Shown: one piece after another, positions 19,695 to 28,228 of the stretch
Position numbering within the stretch: the stretch's first letter is position 1
How the letters are laid out: each line of letters starts with the position of its first letter
NCBI GenBank assembly: GCA_947259925.1
Contig: CAMYOG010000030.1
Span: 1 to 64,000 of the forward strand
Origin: Thermoanaerobaculia bacterium
GTDB taxonomy: Bacteria; Acidobacteriota; Thermoanaerobaculia; Multivoradales; JAHEKO01
Direction of reading: 5' to 3'
DNA length: 64,000 nt
Notes under the pieces: model-generated
Told to the model about the DNA's origin: nothing
Database searches by the model: none
The model's input: the letters and a program-made list of their open reading frames with translations, nothing else
Made by a program: the position numbers and the translations under genes

Positions 19695-21944
19695 GTGTCA
19701 ATCGGCCTACCCGGTTCCGAAGCGCTGCTCGACGAGGCCCTGCTGGCCGAGCTCGAGCGCGCTCGTCGCCAGGGCCTCGGTCGCTCGGCTCTCGAGGAGT
19801 GCGCGCCGGACGGTTGGACCGCCGAGCAGGTCGGAGAGGCGCTGGCGCGGCTGGCGGGCGCCGGCTCGGCCGTCGTGTGGAACCGACGTTGGTATGCGAT
19901 CCGGTTCACCGACTGGCGGGTCGGCCAGCTGCAACAGCTCGACGGGGGCGACGCCCTCGTCCGCACCGGCGAGCGGGGCGAGGCCGGCTACTTCATCCGG
20001 CGGCGGGACCTCAAGAACGGTCGGGACGGCGACACCGTCCTGATCCGCCCGAGCAAGCCGCGCAAGGGTCGGCCGCGGAACGACCTGCCGCGGGCGACAC
20101 TGGTCAAGGTCCTGGAGCGCGGGCTGCGCTCGGTGGTCGGCACCCTGGAGCTGGGTGACAGCGGCCGTCGGGGCACCCGCTGGCTGATCCCGTTCGATCA
20201 CAAGTTGAGCCTCGACCTGATCGTCCCGGAGGAGCGGGGAGAGGAGCCGCTCGAGGAGCAGTTCGTCGAGGTCGAGGTGTCGAGCCAGTCGCGCCCCGGC
20301 GCCGGACCGTGGCGCGGCCGGATCCGGGAGGTCCTCGGCGACCCGCGGACTCCGGGCGTCGATGTCCAGGTCGTCTTGCGCCACTTTCAGATCCCCGAGG
20401 AGTTCCCGGCCGCGGTGACGGTCGCCGCGGATGAGCTCCCGGAGGACCCGGAGCCCGACGACTGGCGCAACCGGAGCGACTTCCGGGACGAGATCACGGT
20501 GACCATCGACGGTCAGACCGCGCGCGACTTCGACGACGCGATCAGCGTACGCAAGCGCAAGAACGGCGGCTATCTGCTCGCCGTCCACATCGCCGACGTC
20601 AGCCACTACGTCGACGAGGGGAGCGCTCTCGACCTCGAGGCGTACCGGCGAGGGACCAGCGTCTACTTCCCGGAGCGGGCGGTGCCGATGCTTCCCGAGC
20701 GGCTGTCGAACGGTCTCTGCTCGCTGCGGCCCGAGGTGCCGCGGCTGACGCTCTCGGCACTGCTCGAGATCTCGGCCGGCGGCGAGGTCGTCCGCCGGCG
20801 CTTCGCGAACAGCGTCATCCGGAGCCGTCGCCGGCTGACCTACTCCGAAGTGCGCCGGCTGCTCGAAGAGCCGGCGCCCGGCGACGCCGCCGAGTACGGC
20901 GAGGTGTTGCCGATGCTCGAGACCGCCCACGAGCTGATGCGCGTTCTCAACCGGAACCGGATCGAGCGCGGGTCGATCGATTTCGATCTACCGCAGGGAA
21001 ACGTCATCCTCGACACCGACGGCGTCACCGTCGGCGTGCGGCCGGCCGACCGGACCGCGGCGCACCGGATGATCGAGGAGTTCATGATCGCCGCCAACGA
21101 GGCGGTCTCGGCCGAGCTCGTGGGGCACGAGCTGCCGGCGCTCCACCGGGTGCACGACCCGCCCGCCCGCGACGACCTGTTCGAGCTCCGCCAGATCCTC
21201 AAAGGGCTGGCGATCGACCTCTCGGGCGATCTCGACAACCTGCATCCGAGCGCCCTGCAGGAGGTGCTGCAGCAGGTTGCAGGCCGGCCGGAGGAGCCGT
21301 TCGTCTCGACCCTGGTGCTGCGCTCCCTCCGCCAGGCGCTCTACGCTCCGGAGAGCCGTGGTCACTATGCTCTGGCGGCGCGCTACTACGCGCACTTTAC
21401 TTCGCCGATCCGGCGCTACCCGGACCTGCTGGTGCACCGGCAGTTGAAAGCGCTCCTGGCCGGACGCGACGCCGCGGACGACCCGACACTGCTCGGAGCG
21501 CGGGTGGCGGCGATCGGTGAGCGCTGCAGCTTCACCGAGCGGCGCGCCGAGCGAGCCGAGCGGATCATCCTGCAGTGGAAGCTCGTGCGTCTGCTGGCCG
21601 ACCGGCTGGGCGAGGCGTTCGTCGGCCGGGTGACCGGCATCCAGCCGTTCGGCATCTTCGTCCAGCTGGTCGACTTCTACGTCGACGGACTGGTGCCGAT
21701 CCGGACGCTGGGCGACGATTTCTACGTCTTCGACGAGGCCCAGCACACGCTCACCGGCAAGGAGCACGGGCGGGTGTTCCGCCTCGGGGACGAGGTGCGG
21801 GTGATCCTGTCCGAGGTGGACGAACGGCGCCGGAGCCTCAATCTGAGAATCGAAGGGATCGAGGAGCCACCGCTACGGCCGCGCCGCCGGCCCCGCTACC
21901 CGAGCGAGCGCTCCCGATCGCGCCGCCCACGGTCCCGACGCTAG
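19695..21944 (+). CDS. rnr: Ribonuclease R (RNase II family 3'-5' exoribonuclease)
   Basis: A 749-residue exoribonuclease. An N-terminal winged-helix-like segment and cold-shock domains precede the RNB catalytic domain. The Mg-binding motif is TARDFDDAISV, followed by VHIADVSHYV, YFPERAVPMLPERLSNGLCS, the substrate loop YYAHFTSPIRRYPDLLVHR, a C-terminal S1 domain (FVGRVTGIQPFGIFVQL) and a basic tail rich in Arg/Ser/Pro. It degrades structured RNA processively. The start is GTG at 19695; no RBS is obvious. It is followed closely by the lipoprotein gene. Confidence 0.95.
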   Translation: MSIGLPGSEALLDEALLAELERARRQGLGRSALEECAPDGWTAEQVGEALARLAGAGSAVVWNRRWYAIRFTDWRVGQLQQLDGGDALVRTGERGEAGYFIRRRDLKNGRDGDTVLIRPSKPRKGRPRNDLPRATLVKVLERGLRSVVGTLELGDSGRRGTRWLIPFDHKLSLDLIVPEERGEEPLEEQFVEVEVSSQSRPGAGPWRGRIREVLGDPRTPGVDVQVVLRHFQIPEEFPAAVTVAADELPEDPEPDDWRNRSDFRDEITVTIDGQTARDFDDAISVRKRKNGGYLLAVHIADVSHYVDEGSALDLEAYRRGTSVYFPERAVPMLPERLSNGLCSLRPEVPRLTLSALLEISAGGEVVRRRFANSVIRSRRRLTYSEVRRLLEEPAPGDAAEYGEVLPMLETAHELMRVLNRNRIERGSIDFDLPQGNVILDTDGVTVGVRPADRTAAHRMIEEFMIAANEAVSAELVGHELPALHRVHDPPARDDLFELRQILKGLAIDLSGDLDNLHPSALQEVLQQVAGRPEEPFVSTLVLRSLRQALYAPESRGHYALAARYYAHFTSPIRRYPDLLVHRQLKALLAGRDAADDPTLLGARVAAIGERCSFTERRAERAERIILQWKLVRLLADRLGEAFVGRVTGIQPFGIFVQLVDFYVDGLVPIRTLGDDFYVFDEAQHTLTGKEHGRVFRLGDEVRVILSEVDERRRSLNLRIEGIEEPPLRPRRRPRYPSERSRSRRPRSRR

Positions 21945-21963
21945 GAGGCGGTAGAATCCGGGC

Positions 21964-22428
21964 ATGCGACGCGCCACCGCTACGCCGCTCGTAGCGCTCC
22001 TGTGCGCCGCCCTCCTGGGCTGCGGCAGCTCCGAGAGCAAGCAGGAGGCCGACTGGGAGAGTCTCGAAGCGGCGCTTCGGGCGTACCTGCCGAAGCTGGG
22101 CGAGGCCTATGCCGCCGGCGACGTCGCGCATCTCGAGGGATTGGCGGCGCCCAAGGAGATGGCGCGGATCGCCAAGCGCATCGACGAGCTCTATGCCCAG
22201 GGCCGGACGCTCGAGCCCGAGTTCCTCGAGCTGACGGTGGAGAAGGTCGACGTCTGGGGCTACGCCAACGCCTTCGTCAACACGGTCGAGATCTGGAACA
22301 TCCGGTCGTACGCGACCGGCAGTCACGCGCTGGTCGGCGAAGATCTCGAGAAGAGCAACCGCGTCAAGTATCAGTTCAAGCGGGAGGGCGACCAGTGGCT
22401 GGTTCTCTACCGGACGATCAGCGACTGA
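21964..22428 (+). CDS. Putative lipoprotein with IMS/ARC6-like domain
   Basis: A 154-residue product with a lipoprotein signal (VALLCAALLGC at 10-20; lipobox LLGC). The rest is an alpha/beta domain with SYATGSHALVGEDLEKSN and KREGDQWLVLYRTI near the end, similar in pattern to the IMS/ARC6-like and other NTF2-like domains. Function unknown. Its last 34 bases overlap the likely start of der, so the two are probably coupled. Confidence 0.75.
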   Translation: MRRATATPLVALLCAALLGCGSSESKQEADWESLEAALRAYLPKLGEAYAAGDVAHLEGLAAPKEMARIAKRIDELYAQGRTLEPEFLELTVEKVDVWGYANAFVNTVEIWNIRSYATGSHALVGEDLEKSNRVKYQFKREGDQWLVLYRTISD

Positions 22429-23756
22429 GCGAGCCCGACGTCAGGACCCCGGCCACCCAGACCCCCACGGTAGCGATCGTCGGCCGGCCGAACGTCGGCA
22501 AGTCGACGCTCTTCAATCGCCTGATCGGCGAGCGCAAGTCGATCGTCTATCAGGAGCCGGGGGTCACCCGCGATCGGGTGACCGGCACGGCGCCGATCGG
22601 CGACGACGGCCACGTGCTGCTGATCGATACCGGTGGCCTGGTGCCGGGCGACGACACGCTCGGCCTCAACCAGCAGGTCTTTTTCGCCATCGAGGAGAGC
22701 GACCTCCTGCTGCTGATCGTCGACGGCAAGGAAGGCCTGGTGGCCGCCGACGAGAGCATCTGGGAGCAGATCCGCCGGCTCGACAAGCCGACCATCCTGG
22801 TGGTCAACAAGAGCGACACCCGGCAGGCGGCGGACGGCTACCACGAGTTCTACAGCCTGGGCATCGAGCCGCAGCTGCTGGTCTCGGCCGAGCACGGGCG
22901 CGGCATAGACGAGCTGCGCGAGGCGATCGGCGAGCTGGTGCCGCCGCAGGTGCGCGGGGAGGTCGACGAGGGCGTGGCGCGGCTGGCGATCGTCGGCCGG
23001 CCGAACGTCGGCAAGTCGTCGATCCTCAACCGGCTGCTGGGCGAGGTGCGGGCGCTGGTCTCGCCGGTGCCCGGCACCACCCGCGATCCACTCGACACCC
23101 GCATCGAGGTCGACGGCAAGCCGTATCTCCTGATCGACACCGCCGGCATCCGGCGGCGGAGCAAGACCAGCGGCGAGCCCGAGGAGCTGGCGGTGATGAT
23201 GGCGCGGAGACAGATCGAGCGCGCGGATCTCGCGCTGCTGGTCATCGACGCCTCCGCCGGCGTCACCACCGGAGACCTCTCCATCGCCGGGGCGGCCTGG
23301 GAGCTCGGCAAGGCGACCCTGGTGCTGGTCAACAAGTGGGATCTGCTCGACGCCAAGCTCCACGACGACCTGGAGCACTCCTGGGAGCGGCTCGACCAGG
23401 TGCTGGCCGGGCCGCGGCGGGTGAACATCTCGGCCCTCTCCGGGCGGGGCGTCGCCAAGATCTTCGCCGCGGTGGGTGACGTGCTGGCGGGCTACGAGTG
23501 CCGCCTGGAGACCGCCGACGTCAACCGGCTGTTCGAGCAGGCGACCCAGCGCCATCACGCTCCGACCGACCGCGGCAGGCCTTGGAAGCTCTACTACGCC
23601 ACCCAGGTCTCGTCACGTCCGCCCACCTTCATGCTGTTCGCCAACCGGACCCTGCCGCGCACCTCGAGCTACCGTCGCTACCTCGAGAACTACCTGCAGA
23701 GGGCCCTCGATCTACCCGGTGGCATCCCCACGCGGCTGGTGATCCGCAAGCGCTAG
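22395..23756 (+). CDS. der: Ribosome-associated GTPase Der (EngA)
   Basis: A tandem-GTPase essential for 50S assembly. The first G domain has GRPNVGKST, DTGG and NKSD; the second has GRPNVGKSS, DTAG and NKWD; a C-terminal KH-like domain ends YLENYLQRALDLPGGIPTRL. Length about 453 residues from GTG 22395, normal for the family. No ATG lies between there and the first G1 motif, so GTG 22395 inside the lipoprotein gene (or a CTG at 22425) must serve; the first is chosen. A much longer upstream reading is an out-of-frame shadow of the lipoprotein gene. Confidence 0.95.
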   Translation: MAGSLPDDQRLSEPDVRTPATQTPTVAIVGRPNVGKSTLFNRLIGERKSIVYQEPGVTRDRVTGTAPIGDDGHVLLIDTGGLVPGDDTLGLNQQVFFAIEESDLLLLIVDGKEGLVAADESIWEQIRRLDKPTILVVNKSDTRQAADGYHEFYSLGIEPQLLVSAEHGRGIDELREAIGELVPPQVRGEVDEGVARLAIVGRPNVGKSSILNRLLGEVRALVSPVPGTTRDPLDTRIEVDGKPYLLIDTAGIRRRSKTSGEPEELAVMMARRQIERADLALLVIDASAGVTTGDLSIAGAAWELGKATLVLVNKWDLLDAKLHDDLEHSWERLDQVLAGPRRVNISALSGRGVAKIFAAVGDVLAGYECRLETADVNRLFEQATQRHHAPTDRGRPWKLYYATQVSSRPPTFMLFANRTLPRTSSYRRYLENYLQRALDLPGGIPTRLVIRKR

Positions 23757-23810
23757 AGACGTCGGCGTACGCCCTGAGAGCCAGCGTTTATGGGGCCGAA
23801 CGGGAAGGGC

Positions 23811-23839
23811 TTGCTCGCTGTGCTTCCCCCCTCTATACT
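23811..23839 (+). promoter_or_regulatory. Likely sigma-70-type promoter for the IHF/HU gene
   Basis: TTGCTC (23811-23816) and TATACT (23834-23839) are spaced by 17 bases, a good match to the housekeeping consensus in an otherwise GC-rich genome. The next 45 bases are unusually AT-rich and lead into the gene at 23898. Confidence 0.6.
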
Positions 23840-23882
23840 TCATGGAACTTCTTTGAAGTGATACTTCATAGATTTCACTTCA
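23837..23882 (+). promoter_or_regulatory. Repeated ACTTCA motifs between promoter and IHF/HU gene
   Basis: ACTTCA or ACTTC occurs at 23837, 23847, 23863 and 23877, and the second forms an inverted repeat ACTTC-TTT-GAAGT (23847-23859). All lie just after the predicted -10 box. The arrangement is what an operator for a DNA-binding protein could look like, perhaps autoregulation by the IHF-like product; that is inference. Confidence 0.35.
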
Positions 23883-23897
23883 GCTATTAGGCGGTCT

Positions 23898-24227
23898 ATG
23901 GGTATGAAGGGAAAGCCAAGCGGCGCTCGCCGGGGGTTGACCAAGGCGGCGCTCACCGATCGCGTTTACGATCGGCACGGGGGACTGACCAAAGGTGAGG
24001 CGGCGGAGATCGTCGACAAGATCTTCGACACGGTAAAGGGCAGTCTCGTGGACGGGCGCCGGGTGAAGATCCAGAACTTTGGGGTCTTCGAGGTCACCCC
24101 CCGGCAGGGTCGCACTGGCGTCAACCCGACCAACGGCAGGAAGATCTACATTCCGCCCCACAAGGGCCTCAGCTTTCGCCCGTCACCCAAGCTCAAGAAG
24201 GAAGTCGACCACGCGAAGAAGCGCTGA
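23898..24227 (+). CDS. HU/IHF-family DNA-bending protein
   Basis: A 109-residue nucleoid protein, a little longer than usual because of a basic N-terminal extension (MGMKGKPSGARRG). The core LTKAALTDRVYDRHGGLTKG is followed by the beta-arm region KIQNFGVFEVTPRQGRTGVN and ARM-tip Pro in NPTNGRKIYIPP, a pattern closest to IHF-alpha. ATG at 23904 is an alternative start. It precedes the MerR-type gene by 27 bases, the same order as ihfA followed by a merR-family gene in many bacteria. Confidence 0.92.
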   Translation: MGMKGKPSGARRGLTKAALTDRVYDRHGGLTKGEAAEIVDKIFDTVKGSLVDGRRVKIQNFGVFEVTPRQGRTGVNPTNGRKIYIPPHKGLSFRPSPKLKKEVDHAKKR

Positions 24228-24254
24228 GGCGCGCTCCGTCGACACTAGCCGCGA

Positions 24255-24713
24255 GTGGCAAAAAAGCTCTACTACAAGATCGGCGAGGCGTGTAAGCACC
24301 TCGATATCCAGCCGTACGTCCTCCGCTACTGGGAGACCGAGTTCCCGATGCTCCGGCCCGAGAAGAGCTCTTCCGGGCAGCGGGTCTACAGCGAGAAAGA
24401 CCTGGCGACGATCAGCCGGATCAAAGAGCTCCTCTACGACGAGGGCTACACCATCGCCGGCGCCAAGAAGAAGCTCGACGGCGAGGACCTGAACGCTCTC
24501 ACCCTGAAGCCGGCGGCGGAGAAGGCCGCGCCCAAGAAGGCCGCCCCCAAGAAGGCCGCGCCCAAGAAAAAAGCGCCGGCCAAGAAGGCGGCCAAGAAGG
24601 GGGCAGCGGCCAAGGGCGACGCCGACCCGGCCAAGGACGTCGTGGCTCTCCGCGAGGGCGTCGAGGCGGCGCTCGAGGAGGCTCGGGGCGTCCTCGACCT
24701 TCTCGACTCCTAG
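24255..24713 (+). CDS. MerR-family regulator with Lys/Ala/Pro-rich H1-like tail
   Basis: 152 residues. The N-terminal 75 residues form a MerR winged helix: KLYYKIGEACKHLDIQPYVL, RYWETEFP, and SSGQRVYSEKDLATISRIK. Residues about 86-120 are a run of Ala-Pro-Lys-Lys-Ala units like eukaryotic histone H1 or bacterial H1-like tails. A short C-terminal helix (VEAALEEARGVLDLLDS) may dimerise. No metal-binding Cys are present, so it is not a mercury or copper sensor. The start is GTG. Probably co-transcribed with the IHF/HU gene. Confidence 0.88.
   Translation: MAKKLYYKIGEACKHLDIQPYVLRYWETEFPMLRPEKSSSGQRVYSEKDLATISRIKELLYDEGYTIAGAKKKLDGEDLNALTLKPAAEKAAPKKAAPKKAAPKKKAPAKKAAKKGAAAKGDADPAKDVVALREGVEAALEEARGVLDLLDS
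24522..24566 (+). repeat. 15-base in-frame tandem repeat in the MerR gene
   Basis: Three adjacent units of AAGGCCGCGCCCAAG (the middle with one G-to-C change) encode Lys-Ala-Ala-Pro-Lys steps of the basic tail. Copy number could vary between strains by slippage without breaking the frame. Confidence 0.85.
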
Positions 24714-24742
24714 TCCGCAAAGCGATAAAGTCGCGCTCCGGT

Positions 24743-24819
24743 CGGGACGTGGCGCAGCCTGGTAGCGCACCTGAATGGGGTTCAGGGGGTCGCGAGTTCA
24801 AATCTCGCCGTCCCGACCA
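24743..24819 (+). tRNA. tRNA-Pro (GGG)
   Basis: Acceptor CGGGACG pairs with CGTCCCG; anticodon stem CCTGA/TCAGG encloses loop ATGGGGT (anticodon GGG); T-arm GCGAGTTCAAATCTCGC; encoded A-CCA end. Total 77 bases. Its last 17 bases are repeated exactly at 28195-28211. Confidence 0.95.
24803..24819 (+). repeat. Putative attachment site at the tRNA-Pro 3' end
   Basis: TCTCGCCGTCCCGACCA, the T-arm and acceptor 3' half of tRNA-Pro including CCA, occurs again in direct orientation at 28195-28211. Tyrosine integrases commonly use tRNA 3' ends this way, leaving an intact tRNA at one side and a partial copy at the other. Confidence 0.6.
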
Positions 24820-24908
24820 TGAGATGTTTTGAATGATCTCGCCGACTTCTCGGAGGGCTGGCCCGCGCCGAGAACTCGGATCGGGGTCTGGTCTCACTGT
24901 CCCCTGGT

Positions 24909-27878
24909 CTACTCCTCCCCGAAGTCCTGGACCACCACGCGGAGGGTTCTGCGGTCGACCACCAGCGCCTTGGGGTCCTTCTGGATGACTTCCAGGACAT
25001 AGTCGCCGGGTCGCCGATCGATCTTGATCTCGGCGCTGAAGCGGCCGCGCTCATCGACGACGACCTGCTCGGCCAGCGTCTCGCCGTCCAGGAGGAGTCT
25101 CGCATAGCTCTCTCCTTCGCCGGTCGGGCGGAATCCGCGACCGAGCACACGGGCTGGGCGACCCGGAGCCAGGGCCATCTCGCCTTCGATCGCGCCGTCG
25201 CCGTCCAGAGTCAGTAGCGGACCCTCGCCTTCGGCAAAGGTATCGTCGTGGGCCGCCACGATGGCTCGCAGCTTCGAGCCCTCCAGCACGAGCGCCCGCA
25301 CCGACCGCCTCTCCTTCTTGAGCTCCCCGAAGATCGCACCGCCGCCGTATTCCCCCGGGCTCGGTCGGATCTCGACCGGCACGCCCAGTTCGCGCTCGCG
25401 CCCTTCACTGTCGAGCCGGCGCACCGTGCCACCCGAGACCGAGACGCTCCGCACGGTCGACCCTTCCATGGCGAGATCGGTTACCCGGCCCCAGCCGACC
25501 ACGAGGTAGTCGCACTGCGCACAGATCGGCGGGTCGCCCGGGCCGACGAAGGGAACCGGGACCGGATCTGCGACGTCGATCAGCTCGGGCTCCGTGGCCA
25601 TGAGCGGCGGCGGCCACGAGAGTTCGTAGGGGGTGCATTGGGGTGCCCCGACAGGCAGACCGACGGGCGGCTCGGGACGGTCCACGAGCACCTTCCAGAG
25701 GCCACGCCCATAGGTCGAGACGATCAGGTCGTCGCCGTCGGTGAAGAAGATCGATGAGAGGTTCGTGATCTGAGTGGTGTCCGGAACCGCCACCCAACTG
25801 GCGCCCGCGTCGCCCGACTGGAAGATGCCGTTCTGCGCAGTCCCGACCGCGACGTGACAGGCGTAAGCGGGATCGAACTCGATCGACTGCACGTGGACGA
25901 ATTCACGCCAGTTGAACCGGAAGACGCCACTGTCGAGAACCAGGTCGGTGAGGTCGGAATCGACCGCCCAGCTCTGGCCGGCATCCAGCGAGTACTTGAC
26001 CTCACCGGAGTCCAGATCGGGGGCGACGAGGTGGTCGGGGTCGCTCGGATCGACGCCGAAGACCCGGTACCAGGCGAACATGGTGGGGAAGATCCCGAGG
26101 CTTCCGAGGCCGCTGACGTCGGCGTCCGTCACTACGAGGCTGCCCGGACCGAGGACGTTGTCGATGCGGACGAGGCCCTGCCGCGAGATGCCGTTGTAGG
26201 TCGTACTGGGCCTCGCTACCGCCCAGTAGATCACCGGGTCGGTCGCGGGCCCGGCGACGATCGGCCGGCTCCGCAACACCAGGTCGAGCGTGCCGCGGTT
26301 CTGCCAGGTGGCGCCGTGGTCCTGGGTCAGCATGATGATCTTGAGGGTGGGGTCGAGGTCGTCGTTGTCCACCACCTGGATACGGGTGCCCGGCGCCACG
26401 AGGAACGGGATTCCTTCCATGGTCGGATCGGTGTCTCCGTCGGGAGCGTTGGGAAAGGTGACCTCGTTCTCGAGATGGGCGTCGGCCAGGAAGTTGCGCC
26501 CGCCGCAGCAGACCCGGCCGGTGACCTTGGTGCCCGCGTGGTCCACGCTCTCGCGGGGGGTGCGGATGTAGTACCCCTCACAACAGACCGGATTGATCCA
26601 GCCCAGTCCGCCGTTCGCGGAGCCCCAGACCCGGTTGTCCTGGGTACCGAAGTAGAGGTCGGTGTGCTCGGAGGATCCGGAGACGAACTGGCCGGCCACC
26701 TCGGTGATCTGCAGCGCGCCGTAGCCGTCGTCACCCGCACCCGTAAGCACCCAGGTACTGCCTCCGTCGGTGGTCACGTGGACGCCGCCGTCGCTGGTCA
26801 TCAGGATCGGCGTCCGGCCGTCGGCCGCGAAGGCGAGGTCCGATTGATCGGCGTGGTCGACGGTGAGCTGCTGCCAGCCCGCAGCGAGTGGCGTCGGCGG
26901 GTCGCCATCGGCGTAGGTGGCCCGGAAGACCTGCAGGCCGCTGCCGAAGAAGACGTCGAACTCGCTCGCTCCGGGCTGTCCGGCTCCAACCCGGACCCAG
27001 CCCTGACGCACGCTGTGGCCGTCGCGCACGAAGTCCCACGTGGCGCCGCCGTCGGAAGACAGGTAGAGCTCGGTCTGTGATCCCGCGGCGGCGGCGAAGA
27101 AGATGTCATTCGGGTCGAAGGGAGACGCCGCGAAGACATTGCGCGCGGCACGCTCCGCCAGGGGCGCGCCGACGCTCTCTGTCCACGAGGCGCCTCCATC
27201 CGTCGAGTACCAGACCCCGGTCTGGCCCGCGGCCAGAATCCGACCGCCGCTCCGCGCCAGAACGCTCCAGACGCGATCCTGGGTGAGCTGCGAGTTGATC
27301 GACGGCAGGGGTAGGAGCTGCTCGTGGGTCCAGGTGGCGCCCAGGTCGGTGCTGATCGCGAGACCGCAGTCGGTGCCGACGTAGACGTTGTCCGTTCCCG
27401 GCTCGAACGAGACGCTGTGGGCGCCCGCCATGTCACGACAGCGGGGCCCGGCGGCCGGGATCGAGCCGGCCGGTTGCGACCAGGTAGTCCCGCCGTTCGA
27501 GCTCCGCCAGATGCAGCCGTTGTTCGTGGCCTTGAAGTCCTCGGTCGCCGTGGCGATCAGCAGGTTGGCGTCGCTGGGAGAGAACTCGACGTCCGTCATC
27601 CGATAGGCAGGGAGGTCCTCGAAGTGCTCCCAGGTCGCGCCGCCGTCCCTCGACTCGAAGAGACCACCGGTCTCGGCAGCCACCACCAGCCGCTGATCGT
27701 CCGTCGGGTTCACCGTGATGGAGACCGCCCGGCCTCCTTGAGGGATACCTGGCTGGAACTCGCGAACGCGCGGGCACCCCCAGACGAGCAGGGCGGCGGC
27801 CACCAGGATCGGTAGACCACGAACGGACGGCCCGCGGGCTGAGGCCCTTCGATCGGACTGGAGAGCTGGACTGCGCAT
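24909..27878 (-). CDS. Large lipoprotein with Asp-box (BNR/sortilin-like) propeller
   Basis: A 989-residue product. Signal region GLPILVAAALLVWGC with a lipobox-like end predicts export and lipidation. Residues about 60-700 hold at least nine Asp-box repeats (S/T-x-D-x-G-x-x-W), for instance FESRDGGATWEHF, YSTDGGASWTES, YLSSDGGATWDF and FQSGDAGASWVAV, as in VPS10/sortilin and sialidase-like propellers. The C-terminal 220 residues are beta-rich and Arg/Glu/Gly-rich (GRGFRPTGEGESYARLLLDG) without known active sites. ATG 27878 follows GAGAGGGGG; longer readings upstream are Arg/Ser-rich and rejected. Function is unknown, probably a surface binding protein. It lies alone between two copies of the tRNA-Pro 3' end. 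Confidence 0.85.
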   Translation of the reverse strand: MRSPALQSDRRASARGPSVRGLPILVAAALLVWGCPRVREFQPGIPQGGRAVSITVNPTDDQRLVVAAETGGLFESRDGGATWEHFEDLPAYRMTDVEFSPSDANLLIATATEDFKATNNGCIWRSSNGGTTWSQPAGSIPAAGPRCRDMAGAHSVSFEPGTDNVYVGTDCGLAISTDLGATWTHEQLLPLPSINSQLTQDRVWSVLARSGGRILAAGQTGVWYSTDGGASWTESVGAPLAERAARNVFAASPFDPNDIFFAAAAGSQTELYLSSDGGATWDFVRDGHSVRQGWVRVGAGQPGASEFDVFFGSGLQVFRATYADGDPPTPLAAGWQQLTVDHADQSDLAFAADGRTPILMTSDGGVHVTTDGGSTWVLTGAGDDGYGALQITEVAGQFVSGSSEHTDLYFGTQDNRVWGSANGGLGWINPVCCEGYYIRTPRESVDHAGTKVTGRVCCGGRNFLADAHLENEVTFPNAPDGDTDPTMEGIPFLVAPGTRIQVVDNDDLDPTLKIIMLTQDHGATWQNRGTLDLVLRSRPIVAGPATDPVIYWAVARPSTTYNGISRQGLVRIDNVLGPGSLVVTDADVSGLGSLGIFPTMFAWYRVFGVDPSDPDHLVAPDLDSGEVKYSLDAGQSWAVDSDLTDLVLDSGVFRFNWREFVHVQSIEFDPAYACHVAVGTAQNGIFQSGDAGASWVAVPDTTQITNLSSIFFTDGDDLIVSTYGRGLWKVLVDRPEPPVGLPVGAPQCTPYELSWPPPLMATEPELIDVADPVPVPFVGPGDPPICAQCDYLVVGWGRVTDLAMEGSTVRSVSVSGGTVRRLDSEGRERELGVPVEIRPSPGEYGGGAIFGELKKERRSVRALVLEGSKLRAIVAAHDDTFAEGEGPLLTLDGDGAIEGEMALAPGRPARVLGRGFRPTGEGESYARLLLDGETLAEQVVVDERGRFSAEIKIDRRPGDYVLEVIQKDPKALVVDRRTLRVVVQDFGEE

Positions 27879-28228
27879 CGTGGACCCCCTCTCGGCTGAG
27901 CGCGAGGGTCCGCCTCGTCCACTCTCCATCTGCCTCGAGGCCAGTCGTACGGGGTACGAGGAAGAACGCCTCGGAAGGAACCGCTCAGCTGATCTGTTTG
28001 GACGTTCCTTTTCTATCACGGCACCTTCGCGCGTGCCCACGCCCGACGGGACGGGGCCCCGGTTCACCGGGTCCTCACGGGTAGGGCGACGTCTGGCCTC
28101 TCTACGGCTCGCCCGGACCTACGGGAAATGAGGGAGCGTGGGCCCCGTTCCGATCAGCTCAGACTAGAATGTGCGCTTCGGGTCCCGAGCCGAGTCTCGC
28201 CGTCCCGACCACTTTCGTACGCTCCCCG
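27879..28228. other. Divergent intergenic region, no gene seen
   Basis: This 350-base gap separates the Asp-box lipoprotein from the kinase gene on the other strand. It contains a T-rich patch around 27998-28020 and the second copy of the tRNA-Pro 3' end. Both genes should have promoters here, but no -35/-10 pair is convincing. No small ORF with an RBS was found. Confidence 0.5.
28195..28211 (+). repeat. Second copy of the tRNA-Pro 3' end (putative att)
   Basis: Exact 17-base copy of bases 24803-24819, without the rest of the tRNA (preceded by CCGAG instead of TTCAAA). It lies 17 bases before the kinase start codon. Confidence 0.6.

Larger units (their letters stand above)
24803..28211. mobile_element. 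Possible tRNA-Pro-flanked integrated element or remnant
   Basis: A 3.4-kb segment bounded by a 17-bp direct repeat of the tRNA-Pro 3' end. Inside lies one gene, the large Asp-box lipoprotein on the minus strand, and no integrase, excisionase or replication gene. Either the integrase has been lost, or it is supplied elsewhere, or the second repeat is a remnant of an older, larger insertion. GC content does not differ visibly from the surroundings. Confidence 0.4.

Noticed and set aside
24446..24634. Hydrophobic minus-strand frame with repeats
   Set aside because: It is the complement of the Lys/Ala-rich MerR tail (Phe/Leu/Ala/Gly runs), not a real membrane protein.
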